Positions 52,340 to 60,965 of a DNA stretch of 64,000 nucleotides are shown here, piece after piece. The stretch is taken from NCBI RefSeq assembly GCF_001304615.2, contig NZ_CP032683.1, forward strand, positions 992,001 through 1,056,000, given 5' to 3'. The translations under genes were made by a program, and so were the position numbers. The stretch is from Methanosarcina flavescens. GTDB taxonomy: Archaea > Halobacteriota > Methanosarcinia > Methanosarcinales > Methanosarcinaceae. How positions within the stretch are numbered: position 1 is the first letter of the stretch; each line of letters starts with the position of its first letter. A model generated the notes under the pieces. It searched no databases. It was given only the letters and a program-made list of their open reading frames with translations, and was not told the origin of the DNA.

Positions 52340-54534
52340 ACCTTTTTCACTCCACGAATTTCAATTTCCCCTTTAATTCCTTCTCTGCTATCCTCAGGCT
52401 CGTGCTCTATTTCGAGGGTTTTGTATTCTTCTCCGTACTCGACTTTCTCTCTCTTTCTTTCAGGTTTTTGGCTCTTTAAGTCCGATTCTCCGGGTGGGAT
52501 CATCATGGCTATCTGATCAGGAGAAGCTATCTGTTTCACGAAGCGGGGGTCATTGAGCTCATCCACATAAATTCTGTAGATTTTTTTTGAAATATCGTTC
52601 TGATTAAAACTCCCAGGGACTATTTCGAGGATATAATCCCCATGTTTTCGGACAGCAGATGCAGGCCCGCCTATTACTCTGGTCTCGCCTCCTTTGAGCT
52701 CAAGACCAACTGCAACGCCCAGAGGAACGTCCTTAAAGTAATTACGTTCCCCACGGATAACAAAAGCCCCTTTTCTAAGATATTCTCCGGATTCCGGGGT
52801 CTTTGTAACCTGTTCGGCTTTGACTAAGTAGCAATCACCGCTGAAATGCCCGGCTTTCCACAGGCTGGAGTAGGAAACAGCAAACTGTGCCGCTTCCTGC
52901 AGGGTAGATTTGGGAACTTCTTTTCCGCCTGTCTTAATAATGGTAAGGGGAGCACCAGGCGCCTGGGTATGGAATACAAGATCTCTCTTTTCCAAGTATT
53001 TTTTGAAAACTTCCTCATTAGTATCGGCATCCCTGCCTCCTACAACAAGGAAGCCGTCCGAGGACACAAACCACCTGAACCTGTCGTACCAGTGCTTTTT
53101 CCGCGATACCTGAAGTTTCCTTCCTGCCTTTGTAGCTTTTGCCACGGCTTTTTTCTCCATAGCCTTCCTGGTATCTTCAATAGCTTTGAGAGCGCCTTCT
53201 TTTTTCTTGTTAAACTTTTTGATCTTCTCATAGTATTCCTGAGCGTTCTGTGGAACTGTCTTCCGAATATCAAGATTGACACTCTTTCCTTCAAGATCTA
53301 CAGTTATGGTCCCGGTTCTTGGGTCGATATTTGTGATCTTTTGCGCAGCAGGTACGGTCTTTTTGGCCTGTTTCAGAATGGATCGTATCTCATCCCAGGA
53401 ATAGCCCTTTGCCCTTGCACCATTAAGCACGGAAAAAAGCTCTTCGATAATCTGGTAATTTGCGTAGATAGTCTCAGCAAGGATGTTATTCTTCTCGATC
53501 TCTTTTTCAAATTTTTTAAGGCTTTCCTCCTGCTGGAGAAGCCTTCTCTCATAAACACCAAGAGTTTTCTCTTTTTTCTGAGCCTCTTTTACCTCTTCAA
53601 CTTGCTCAAGCGCTTTTTTTCCAAAGAATTCATCAAGCGCAGTGTTAAAAGAATCGAAATATTCTTTTTCAAACCCGGAATAGCGAATAAGGTCAAAGGG
53701 AAGCACATCGAAGGTTTCCAGCTTTCCGTTAATTTCCTTTTTCACATGCTGGGGCCTGAGTTCAGGAGCTTCGGCTTCAACCCCGCTTTCTGTTTCTCTG
53801 ATACCTTTCTCTCCGGCTCCTGTCCTGAACAGCGGGGAAAAGAGTTCATGCATTGCATTGCAGAGTCGCAATGCGTCTTCTTCGGTTGCTTCCTTCGAAG
53901 GCTTTGATTTGTCAATTCCTGCCCTGGCACACACTTCTTCTGCCAGAACCCCTCCCAAATTGAACTTTGTGGCAATCGTGCGGACAATATCTGCTGTAGA
54001 CCTGGAAAAAGCCTCCATGAGGTCTGAAACCCTGGCTTCCAGCGGGCTCAACTGAGCCTCTGGCAGTTCGTAAATTTCTCCGCTCCGAAGCCGCCTATCC
54101 TTAAGTGTTACAGGATTCATAGGCAGGATAATCCTGTTTTCCGAATCGACAATAAGCACGTTTCCCCGGGCGAAAAGCTCCACAATAAGAGTACTTCTGA
54201 TCCCTCCTCTTTCGATCCCGATCTTTACTATCCTGTCAAAATCGTGCTGCTCGATAGATACTATCCTGCCTCCCATAAGGTATTTTCTGAGCAGCATCGG
54301 AAAAGCCTGTGGAAGCTTAGGGCTTGCCCTGATATACTTGCTTAGATGAATTCGCTTTCCTGCCTCAATAACCAGGTTGTCCCTGCCCTGGTGAAAAACA
54401 TAAAGATTGATGCGGATCTCCTCATTAGTGGGCTGGTAAATCTTCCCGATCTTCGCATCAATAATGGATTTTGGACCCGCTGACAGCTCGGCAACAACTG
54501 CAGCAACATCCGCACTTGACATATCCTGTTTCAT
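52336..54534 (-). CDS. rqcH: Ribosome quality control protein RqcH (NEMF/NFACT family)
   Basis: A protein of about 732 residues from MKQDMSSADVAAVVAEL. It has the NFACT-N domain (HLSKYIRASPKLPQAFPMLLRK), a helix-hairpin-helix part, a long coiled coil at about 330-410, and the NFACT-R domain with WYDRFRWFVSSDGFLVVGGRDADTN split over residues near 490. In bacteria and eukaryotes the homologues bind large subunits carrying blocked nascent chains and add C-terminal tails. The longer frame from 54621 begins in hairpin-rich DNA and has an atypical N-terminus, so I choose the internal ATG. Pelota follows with a four-base overlap. Confidence 0.93.
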   Translation of the reverse strand: MKQDMSSADVAAVVAELSAGPKSIIDAKIGKIYQPTNEEIRINLYVFHQGRDNLVIEAGKRIHLSKYIRASPKLPQAFPMLLRKYLMGGRIVSIEQHDFDRIVKIGIERGGIRSTLIVELFARGNVLIVDSENRIILPMNPVTLKDRRLRSGEIYELPEAQLSPLEARVSDLMEAFSRSTADIVRTIATKFNLGGVLAEEVCARAGIDKSKPSKEATEEDALRLCNAMHELFSPLFRTGAGEKGIRETESGVEAEAPELRPQHVKKEINGKLETFDVLPFDLIRYSGFEKEYFDSFNTALDEFFGKKALEQVEEVKEAQKKEKTLGVYERRLLQQEESLKKFEKEIEKNNILAETIYANYQIIEELFSVLNGARAKGYSWDEIRSILKQAKKTVPAAQKITNIDPRTGTITVDLEGKSVNLDIRKTVPQNAQEYYEKIKKFNKKKEGALKAIEDTRKAMEKKAVAKATKAGRKLQVSRKKHWYDRFRWFVSSDGFLVVGGRDADTNEEVFKKYLEKRDLVFHTQAPGAPLTIIKTGGKEVPKSTLQEAAQFAVSYSSLWKAGHFSGDCYLVKAEQVTKTPESGEYLRKGAFVIRGERNYFKDVPLGVAVGLELKGGETRVIGGPASAVRKHGDYILEIVPGSFNQNDISKKIYRIYVDELNDPRFVKQIASPDQIAMMIPPGESDLKSQKPERKREKVEYGEEYKTLEIEHEPEDSREGIKGEIEIRGVKKV

Positions 54535-54574
54535 GAAGTGGATATAATAGAGGCTTTTCGTATAAGTGTTTACT

Positions 54575-54629
54575 TCCCGAGTTTCGCTTCGGGAGCACGA
54601 AGTCCTTTTCGCTTCGCTCAAGAGGACTC
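54575..54629. promoter_or_regulatory. Two hairpins in the rqcH upstream region
   Basis: TCCCGA at 54575-54580 pairs with TCGGGA at 54589-54594. AGTCCT at 54601 pairs with AGGACT ending at 54628. Both loops contain TTCGCTTCG-like sequence. They lie 40-95 bases before the chosen rqcH start and would fall in or just before its leader. Confidence 0.35.
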
Positions 54630-54786
54630 ATTGACGGTGACAGTATTGGATAAGTTTTGAAAGGGTACGGGAAAAGAAAAATGGACTGGACGCAAGTAGC
54701 CGGAAATATTGTCTTTAACCTGTGTCATATCCCGCACCTTCGGCGTTGCTTTCAAGAAATGGTCGCGATATAGGAGTGAAGAAAAA

Positions 54787-55590
54787 TCATAGTTCTCTCA
54801 AAACTCGAAACCCAAGATTGGCGAAACGACTCTCAGGTTCGCGCTTGAAGCGACCAGCGGAACGGCAAAACCCTTTATTGCAGAGCCAGCTACACCCGCG
54901 AGAAACACGATTGGAACTATTTCCTTCCTCCCATGCCGTACCATCCAACGGAGCCCCGTTGTAATTTTCATGCCATTTATCCTGCACCCATTCCCAGACA
55001 TTCCCGTGCATGTCGTAAAGTCCCCAAGGGTTTGGTTTCTTTAGACCGACTGCATGAGTTTTACCGCCTGAGTTCTCAATATGCCAGGCGTATTCATCAA
55101 GTATTGACTCATCTTCGCCAAAGAAGCATCTTGTCTGTGTGCCAGCCCGGCAGGCGTATTCCCACTCGGCTTCTGAAGGTAAGCGATACTTATCAGTTCC
55201 TTCTATTTCATTTAGCTTCATGATAAATTGCTGGGCATCTGCCCAGGAAATCATCTCAACCGGGCGGTCTTCACCCTTGAAGTGTGAAGGATTGTTTTTC
55301 ATTATTGTTTTCCACTGCTTTTGTGTGACAGCCGACCTGCCCAGATAGAAAGAGTTCTGAATTGTTACTTTATGGAGCGGAGATTCGGAATCTGACCTCT
55401 CTTTCTCTTCGGAGGATGAACCCATCTCGAATTCCCCGGCCGGGATCAGTACAAATTGTATGCCTGTAGAAGGACTGATAAAGATTTCAGTACTACCAGG
55501 ATTATCAGCTTGTGCGAAGAGAGGTGACTCTTCAGTTTCTTCAGGTTCCTCTTTTTTCAGATAACATCTAACTGCACTAACGTAACTCAT
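54787..55590 (-). CDS. Formylglycine-generating enzyme (SUMF1/FGE-sulfatase) domain protein
   Basis: The C-terminal 220 residues are a full FGE-type domain: FVLIPAGEFEMGS, RSAVTQKQWKTIM, RPVEMISWADAQQFI, YRLPSEAEWEYACRAGT, NPWGLYDMHGNVWEWVQD and RVSRGCSW with CRSAGR. A linker of about 45 residues precedes it. True sulfatase-activating enzymes need a specific Cys pair; this protein has Cys in GCSWLCNKGFCRSA, but no sulfatase gene is nearby, so another role such as ligand binding or oxidation is possible. The ATG at 55590 and the GTG at 55620 are both possible starts. Confidence 0.85.
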   Translation of the reverse strand: MSYVSAVRCYLKKEEPEETEESPLFAQADNPGSTEIFISPSTGIQFVLIPAGEFEMGSSSEEKERSDSESPLHKVTIQNSFYLGRSAVTQKQWKTIMKNNPSHFKGEDRPVEMISWADAQQFIMKLNEIEGTDKYRLPSEAEWEYACRAGTQTRCFFGEDESILDEYAWHIENSGGKTHAVGLKKPNPWGLYDMHGNVWEWVQDKWHENYNGAPLDGTAWEEGNSSNRVSRGCSWLCNKGFCRSAGRFKREPESRFANLGFRVLREL

Positions 55591-55620
55591 AATATTGGAT
55601 TTGCTTCCCAAAAGACCCAC

Positions 55621-56221
55621 ATCCCAAATTTTTTCATTAGTTAGTTAATTATTACCTGTTAGATTTTACTTTAATTGGTTATAAGCTTCTATTTCCAGCT
55701 TTTAACTTCAACTTTTGCTGCCATGTCTATTTTAACTTTTTATTTAAAATATTCTATAATTCTACGATATCTATAATTATTCCTGTTAAAATTAAACTTT
55801 CCTGCTACCGAATGCTGTATTAAAAAGACGTTATGCTCTCAATTATAATAAAAAGCAATAAAAAAGCTTTCATAAACTAGAATTAACTGTTAAACTATTT
55901 TAAAAAAAGCTAATATAACCAAAAGTAAAATATGAGATTGATTTATCTTAGGAAAACCCAACCAAAATCCTAAAACAAAAACTTAATCAAATCCCTGATC
56001 AAAATCCCTAAACAATCCCTGATATAATCCTTGAATCAGATCCCTTGTTAAAACCCCGAACTAAAAATTCCTATTAAAATCCCTGAATTAAACCCTGATC
56101 AGAATCACTATATTAAATTCTTATCAGGATTACTAAAGCAAATCCTTGATCAGAATCCCTAAGCCATATACCTGATCAAAAACACCTAACCAAGATCCAA
56201 AAACCCAGAAGCTATGAAACC
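55621..56221. other. 600-base AT-rich intergenic region
   Basis: The first 300 bases are very AT-rich and have no gene. The second half is a degenerate repeat array (55955-56205). The priS start has no strong ribosome binding site. A TATA-like element TATAACC near 55912 is far from the gene. Confidence 0.45.
55955..56205 (+). repeat. Degenerate tandem repeat related to AAATCCCTGATCA
   Basis: Words of the type AAATCCCTGATCA, AAATCCCTAA and AATCCTTGATCAGA recur about every 15-20 bases, roughly 12 to 14 times, in 250 bases. The units are diverged, which suggests an old array. It immediately precedes priS. Confidence 0.6.
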
Positions 56222-57484
56222 ATGGACAGTCAAACCGCCAGTTTTTTGAGAAACCGCTTTCAGAACTATTACAAAAATGCCGAAATAGGTCTCCCAGACC
56301 ATCTGCCTAACAGAGAATGGGCTTTCATTTTCTATGATGATATGCCTGGGAAGATGCACAGGCATAAGGCATTCGGCTCGCCTGGCGAAGCTCTTGACTA
56401 TCTTTACGGCATGGCTCCTGCGCATGTTTACTACTCAACTGCGTATTACGAATATCCTGATGCCAGAAAGATGAATGAGAAGAACTGGCTCGGGGCAGAA
56501 TTGATTTTTGACCTTGATGCCGACCACCTACCGAATGCCCCGAAAAACTATGTGGATATGCTTGAGCTTGTGAAAAAAGAAACTTTCAAGCTCATGGATT
56601 TTCTTCTTGACGATTTCGGTTTTTCGGAACAGGAAATCGAGTTGGTGTTTTCCGGCGGGAGAGGATATCACTTTCACGTGAAGCATCCAAAAGTAATCAC
56701 TTTAGATAGTTCATCACGTAGGGAGATAATTAATTACATAAGTGGTAAGGATTTAAGAGAAAACTACGAATATTTAATTACAGAAGAAAAATTATTTGGG
56801 GATTTTGGGACTGGATCTAAAACATATAAAGGAAAAAAACAGGGAGTGACAATAAAAGTAATTAACGGATATGACTGTGGATGGGGGAAAAGAATTGCTG
56901 AGCACATAGTAGACTATTTAAAAAAGGAAGTTAGTAAAGAAAGTAAAAAAGATATGTTTAAAGATCTGCGCGAAAACTTAAAAAATGAAATACTAATAGG
57001 TCAAGAGACTATAAACAAATTAATAAAGATAGGAACGGATGAAAAAGCTCTTAATAGCATATTGAGTCGTGGTCGAGTTGATTTTGGATTCCTTAGAAAT
57101 TCAGGAAAAATTTTTGAATACTTGGTAAGACAATCGGTTCAAAAATATGCCGTAGATTTTGGGGCCAGCGTCGATGAACCCGTGACTGCGGACATTAAAC
57201 GGCTGATACGGGTGCCGGGTTCGCTGCATGGCGGGTCAGGGATGCTGGTTAAGAAACTTACTTTATCCGAATTAGAGAAGTTTGATCCGCTTAATGATGC
57301 CGTTATCTTTGGAGAAAGGCCGGTAAAGGTAACAGTTTCAAAGCCTCTTTCGGTGCAGTTAAAGGGCAGGGATTTAAGAATAGAGGAAGGCAAACAGGAA
57401 GTTCCTGAATATGCGGCAATTTATTTAATTTGCAGAGGTGTTGCGGAGTATGGATATAGAAGAAATCAGCCGAGTGTTATATAA
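56222..57484 (+). CDS. priS: DNA primase small (catalytic) subunit
   Basis: A 420-residue archaeo-eukaryotic primase. The catalytic Asp set is IFDLDADHL at residues 95-103, and the conserved SGGRGYHFHVKHP near 149 binds nucleotide. KRLIRVPGSLHGGSGM near 334 is the C-terminal active-site part. It makes the RNA/DNA primers for replication with PriL. The middle 60 residues (around 210-290) use strikingly A-rich codons compared with the ends. It overlaps the next gene, gins51, by 35 bases, a known archaeal arrangement. Confidence 0.96.
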   Translation: MDSQTASFLRNRFQNYYKNAEIGLPDHLPNREWAFIFYDDMPGKMHRHKAFGSPGEALDYLYGMAPAHVYYSTAYYEYPDARKMNEKNWLGAELIFDLDADHLPNAPKNYVDMLELVKKETFKLMDFLLDDFGFSEQEIELVFSGGRGYHFHVKHPKVITLDSSSRREIINYISGKDLRENYEYLITEEKLFGDFGTGSKTYKGKKQGVTIKVINGYDCGWGKRIAEHIVDYLKKEVSKESKKDMFKDLRENLKNEILIGQETINKLIKIGTDEKALNSILSRGRVDFGFLRNSGKIFEYLVRQSVQKYAVDFGASVDEPVTADIKRLIRVPGSLHGGSGMLVKKLTLSELEKFDPLNDAVIFGERPVKVTVSKPLSVQLKGRDLRIEEGKQEVPEYAAIYLICRGVAEYGYRRNQPSVI

Positions 57485-58175
57485 AGAAGAAGAACAAAAA
57501 TTAAAGGTAATTAAGGCTGATTTTTATCTGCAAGCTGAGAAATACATCAGAGAGCTTGAAGGAGAGATAAAAAGAATAGAGAATTCTCGTTCTCCGGAAT
57601 CCAAGATGCTTCGTGATGAGTATGAGGGAGCTCTTTCTGCCCTTGAGACTATCTTTATGAAACGAATATGGAAAGTTATTGAAATGGCAACATTTCAGTC
57701 TCATGCGGATAAGCCTATCTCAAAGGATATTGAAAAACTGCTTCCTGCGGAAAAGAGACTTTATGATCTTGTATTGGAGGGAATCGATGCAGCAAAAACT
57801 GAACTTCTAGGTCCTATTCTGTACCCTGATTCCGATAATGTCGCAGTCTGGCCTGAAATCAGAGTGGAAAGGCAGATCTCTGCCAGCTTAAGTGGGGAAG
57901 CGGAGGCACAAATGGGAACTCCTGTTATCGTAGCCGCAGGAGAAATCAGAGCAGAGCCGGACAAAAACAATATAAATGAGGAATACGTTGTTGTGCGAAT
58001 ACTGAAGGATCTGCCTACCTTCACAGGTGCAGACGGCCGAAACTACACGGTCAGTGCCGAAGAAGTCGTTGTTTTGCCGCAGCTCAATGCTACAGGGCTG
58101 ATAAAGCGAAACGCAGCCAAACTGATTGCCGCACAGGAAAGTTCCGGAAAAGATTCATTCCCCGGAAAAAATTAA
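57450..58175 (+). CDS. DNA replication complex GINS protein, Gins51 type
   Basis: A protein of about 241 residues. The N-terminal helical A domain (EISRVLYKEEEQKLKVIKAD, later LREL-type charged helices) is followed by a linker and a small C-terminal B domain, EEYVVVRILKDLPTFTGADGRNYTVSAEEVVVLPQLNATGLI, described here by its first and last parts (EEYVVVRIL and VVLPQLNA). GINS binds MCM and primase at the fork. The ATG at 57450 has GAGGTG eight bases upstream; the GTG at 57438 lies in that site. The overlap with priS supports coupled synthesis. Confidence 0.87.
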   Translation: MDIEEISRVLYKEEEQKLKVIKADFYLQAEKYIRELEGEIKRIENSRSPESKMLRDEYEGALSALETIFMKRIWKVIEMATFQSHADKPISKDIEKLLPAEKRLYDLVLEGIDAAKTELLGPILYPDSDNVAVWPEIRVERQISASLSGEAEAQMGTPVIVAAGEIRAEPDKNNINEEYVVVRILKDLPTFTGADGRNYTVSAEEVVVLPQLNATGLIKRNAAKLIAAQESSGKDSFPGKN

Positions 58176-58615
58176 TTTCCTGAGATTTACAGCTTATTTT
58201 AAGCCTGGAAAAATGGATGGCAGCCAGTTTTAAAGTGCTGAAGGCTTTCACTTGAAGCAGGAAAGCCAGATAATAGTATGAGTATTTATATGTGTAGCTA
58301 TATTTGTGTAGCATCTGTGTAGCTTAACCGTTATATACAGAATTTTCACTCAAGCCTTTCTCAAAAGGCTTGGTAGCATACTCTGATCTCATCCTCGATA
58401 GAAGAATGCCAATCATGATATCGAGACAGAAAGAGGTCTGAGAAACTTCAAGTTCATCAAATCAAAGGCTTCCCAAATAAGACCTTCCCAGGATCAAAAC
58501 GCCATACGCAAACGCCATGCGTATATCCAATGTAAATTCAATTAGATATATTGTCTTCCCGCAAAGGTCGGAGAAGGCAAACTTCAGTACCAATAATCAT
58601 TAAAAGGTGTAAAGA
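58176..58615. other. Intergenic region before the ribosomal protein block
   Basis: No gene is supported. A 6-bp-stem hairpin ATACGC...GCGTAT lies at about 58505-58526 within a duplicated AACGCCAT.CG word, and CAAGCCTTTCTCAAAAGGCTTG at 58353-58374 is a near-perfect inverted repeat that could end the gins51 transcript. TATA-like AATTAGATATATTG near 58540 suits the rpl44e promoter. Confidence 0.45.
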
Positions 58616-58894
58616 ATGAAGATTCCAAAGCGAATGAGAACTTACTGCCCGTCCTGTAAGACTCATCAGGAAATTGTTGTTGAAAGGGTCAAAAAGGGAC
58701 AGCAATCACCCATGACCCATATTGCAAGACAGAAGAGAAGACAGGAAGGTATAGGCAACAGTGGTAAATTCTCCAAGGTACCTGGTGGCGATAAGCCCAC
58801 AAAGCGGATCTGGTTAAGGTACCGCTGTACAGTATGTAAAAAAGCCTTTCAGCCACCTGCTTTCAGGGCAAAGAAATTCGAGTTTAAGGAGTAA
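58616..58894 (+). CDS. rpl44e: 50S ribosomal protein L44e
   Basis: A 92-residue archaeal/eukaryotic ribosomal protein with the zinc pairs CPSCKTH near residue 11 and CTVCKK near 74. [14 protein letters not shown] and the basic [17 protein letters not shown] are diagnostic. It belongs to the large subunit near the E site. It starts the conserved block with S27e, aIF2-alpha, Nop10 and the PAC2 protein; S27e follows six bases later. Confidence 0.97.
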   Translation: MKIPKRMRTYCPSCKTHQEIVVERVKKGQQSPMTHIARQKRRQEGIGNSGKFSKVPGGDKPTKRIWLRYRCTVCKKAFQPPAFRAKKFEFKE

Positions 58895-59089
<195 letters not shown>

Positions 59090-59161
59090 CCGGAAAGGTA
59101 AAAGCATTTTATCAGACTAGAATAAAAATAAATAAAATAAAAAATAAAAGAAGTGGTGCGA

Positions 59162-59968
59162 ATGGGAAACGATAACTGGCCCGAAGTCGGAGAGTTCGTT
59201 GTCTGTACTGTGAAGAATGTGACGGATTTCGGAGCCTATGTCGAGCTTGAGGAGTTCGGAGGAAGGGAAGGTTTCATCCATATCTCCGAAATTAAAGCAG
59301 GCTGGGTCAAGTACGTCAGGGACTACGTAAGGGAAGGGCAGAAGATAGTCTGCAAGGTTCTTAACGTGGACCCTTCCCGCGGCCACATAGACCTTTCACT
59401 GAAAGATGTTAACGAGCACCAGCGGCGCGCTAAGATCCAGGAATGGAAAAATGAGCAAAAAGCCGCCAAATGGCTCCAGTTCGTGGCTGAAGAGACGAAA
59501 ACCGATGAGAATAGCGTGAAAGCTCTGCACGAAAAACTCGTAGAGGAGTTTGGAAGTGCATACTCGGCCTTTGAAGAAGCTGCTATTGAAGGAGAGAAAG
59601 CTTTCAAAGGAATGAAAATCAATAAGAAATATTTAAAGAGCATAGTCAAAATAGCAGGGGAAAATATCAAACTGCCTTTTGTCGACATCGCAGGCTATGT
59701 GGATCTGACCTGTAACCTTCCAAACGGCATAGAAGTCATAAGGCAGGCTCTCAATGCTGCAAATTCTATCAGTGACGTTGATGGAAAAGATGTCAGGCTC
59801 GAAATAAGTTACATAGGGGCTCCGAGATATAGGATTAAAGTAATTGCCCCAGATTACAAGAAAGCTGAATCAGTCCTTAAAAAATCCGCCCAGACAGCAG
59901 TGGATACCATTGCCAAGCTTGGCGGGCATGGGACTTTCAAGCGGCACATCGAATCAGCAAAGGCGTGA
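59162..59968 (+). CDS. aif2a: Translation initiation factor aIF2 alpha subunit
   Basis: A 268-residue protein with an N-terminal S1/OB domain (PEVGEFVVCTVKNVTDFGAY, then GFIHISEI), a helical middle and a C-terminal alpha-beta domain ending KLGGHGTFKRHIESA. It is part of the trimeric factor that brings initiator tRNA to the small subunit. The ATG at 59162 follows AAGTGGTG; the GTG at 59153 lies in that site. nop10 starts six bases after the stop. Confidence 0.96.
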   Translation: MGNDNWPEVGEFVVCTVKNVTDFGAYVELEEFGGREGFIHISEIKAGWVKYVRDYVREGQKIVCKVLNVDPSRGHIDLSLKDVNEHQRRAKIQEWKNEQKAAKWLQFVAEETKTDENSVKALHEKLVEEFGSAYSAFEEAAIEGEKAFKGMKINKKYLKSIVKIAGENIKLPFVDIAGYVDLTCNLPNGIEVIRQALNAANSISDVDGKDVRLEISYIGAPRYRIKVIAPDYKKAESVLKKSAQTAVDTIAKLGGHGTFKRHIESAKA

Positions 59969-59974
59969 TATCCT

Positions 59975-60130
59975 TTGGGACAAAAGATCCGCAAATGCAA
60001 AAATTGCGGCAGGTACACTTTAAGGGAAATTTGTCCGGTTTGTGGGGGAATAACTTTCCCCGCACATCCAGCTCGCTTTTCTCCTCAGGACCCTTACGGT
60101 AAGTACCGCAGAATGGCAAAGAAAGGATAA
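59975..60130 (+). CDS. nop10: H/ACA ribonucleoprotein component Nop10
   Basis: A 51-residue protein beginning at a TTG: MGQKIRKCKNCGRYTL, then CPVCGG, and ending with PARFSPQDPYGKYRRMAKKG. The four Cys bind zinc and the C-terminal motif is the Nop10 hallmark. It works with Cbf5, Gar1 and L7Ae in pseudouridylation. The gene lies between aif2a and the PAC2 gene, its standard place. The start is a TTG because no ATG or GTG precedes the first conserved residues; AAGGCGTGAT upstream can act as a ribosome binding site. Confidence 0.95.
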   Translation: MGQKIRKCKNCGRYTLREICPVCGGITFPAHPARFSPQDPYGKYRRMAKKG

Positions 60131-60139
60131 GGAATTGTT

Positions 60140-60910
60140 ATGCAGCGAAGTACACTTGTCCGCCTGAAAGAAAATCTTGAGCTCAAAAAACCCATACTTG
60201 TAGTTGGACTTCCAGGAGTAGGACTCGTAGGCAAACTAGTGGCAGAGCATCTTGTAGACGAACTTAGGGCCGAAAAAATTATGGAGGTTTATTCTCCACA
60301 TTTTCCACCTCAGGTTTTGGTCAATAAAGATTGTACGGTCCGCCCGGTAAGCAACGCTATATACCTCGGAAAAGCGAAAGAGAATGATGTGCTTTTCCTT
60401 GTAGGAGACCATCAGAGCACAACCTCACAGGGGCATTATGAGCTATGTTCTCTCTACCTTGACATTGCAGAAGAACTTGGAGTGTTAAGGATTTATACGC
60501 TCGGAGGATATCCGACTGGCAAACTGACCTATGAGGAAACCGTCCTTGGGGTCGCTAACAATATAAACTTGATTGAAGAAATCAAAGCATATGGAGTAGA
60601 ATTCAGGGAATCCGAACCCAGCGGAGGAATAGTTGGAGCCTCAGGCCTGCTTGTAGCTTTCAGCAGGATGCGGGGTATTGATGCTGCCTGCCTCATGGGC
60701 ATGACTCCAGGATATTTGATGGATCCTAAAAGCGCTCAGTCCCTTCTGAAAGTAATCTGCAAATTGTTCGGAATTGAGGTAAATACTGAATCCCTTGAGA
60801 AGAAAGCTGAAGAGATGGAAAACATCCTTGAAAAGCTGAAGGAAAAAGAAGAGCAGCAAACCATCCAGGAAATCAAACCGTCCGAAGAAGACCTGCGCTA
60901 TATAGGGTAA
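60140..60910 (+). CDS. PAC2-family proteasome assembly chaperone
   Basis: A 256-residue protein of the PAC2/COG2047 family. The N-terminal part LKKPILVVGLPGVGLVGKLVAEHLV and the later YTLGGYPTGKLTYEE and GIVGASGLLVAFSRMRG are characteristic. Related archaeal proteins (PbaB) help build the proteasome, but this subgroup may have another client. The last 45 residues are a charged helix. The gene closes the L44e-S27e-aIF2-alpha-Nop10 block, ten bases after nop10. Confidence 0.87.
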   Translation: MQRSTLVRLKENLELKKPILVVGLPGVGLVGKLVAEHLVDELRAEKIMEVYSPHFPPQVLVNKDCTVRPVSNAIYLGKAKENDVLFLVGDHQSTTSQGHYELCSLYLDIAEELGVLRIYTLGGYPTGKLTYEETVLGVANNINLIEEIKAYGVEFRESEPSGGIVGASGLLVAFSRMRGIDAACLMGMTPGYLMDPKSAQSLLKVICKLFGIEVNTESLEKKAEEMENILEKLKEKEEQQTIQEIKPSEEDLRYIG

Positions 60911-60965
60911 AAACGCATTGGACAAAACGAGCGCCACAATCAGGACTTCCGGAAAAGGTAAGTAA

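Noticed and set aside
54535-54621. Extended N-terminus for RqcH starting at 54621
   Set aside because: The added 29 residues are encoded by hairpin-forming DNA and do not resemble the conserved family start, which begins at the ATG at 54534.
58395-58440. Possible stand-alone box C/D RNA (ATGATAT and CTGA words)
   Set aside because: The C-like box departs from the consensus, there is no paired C'/D' set, and no terminal stem can be drawn.
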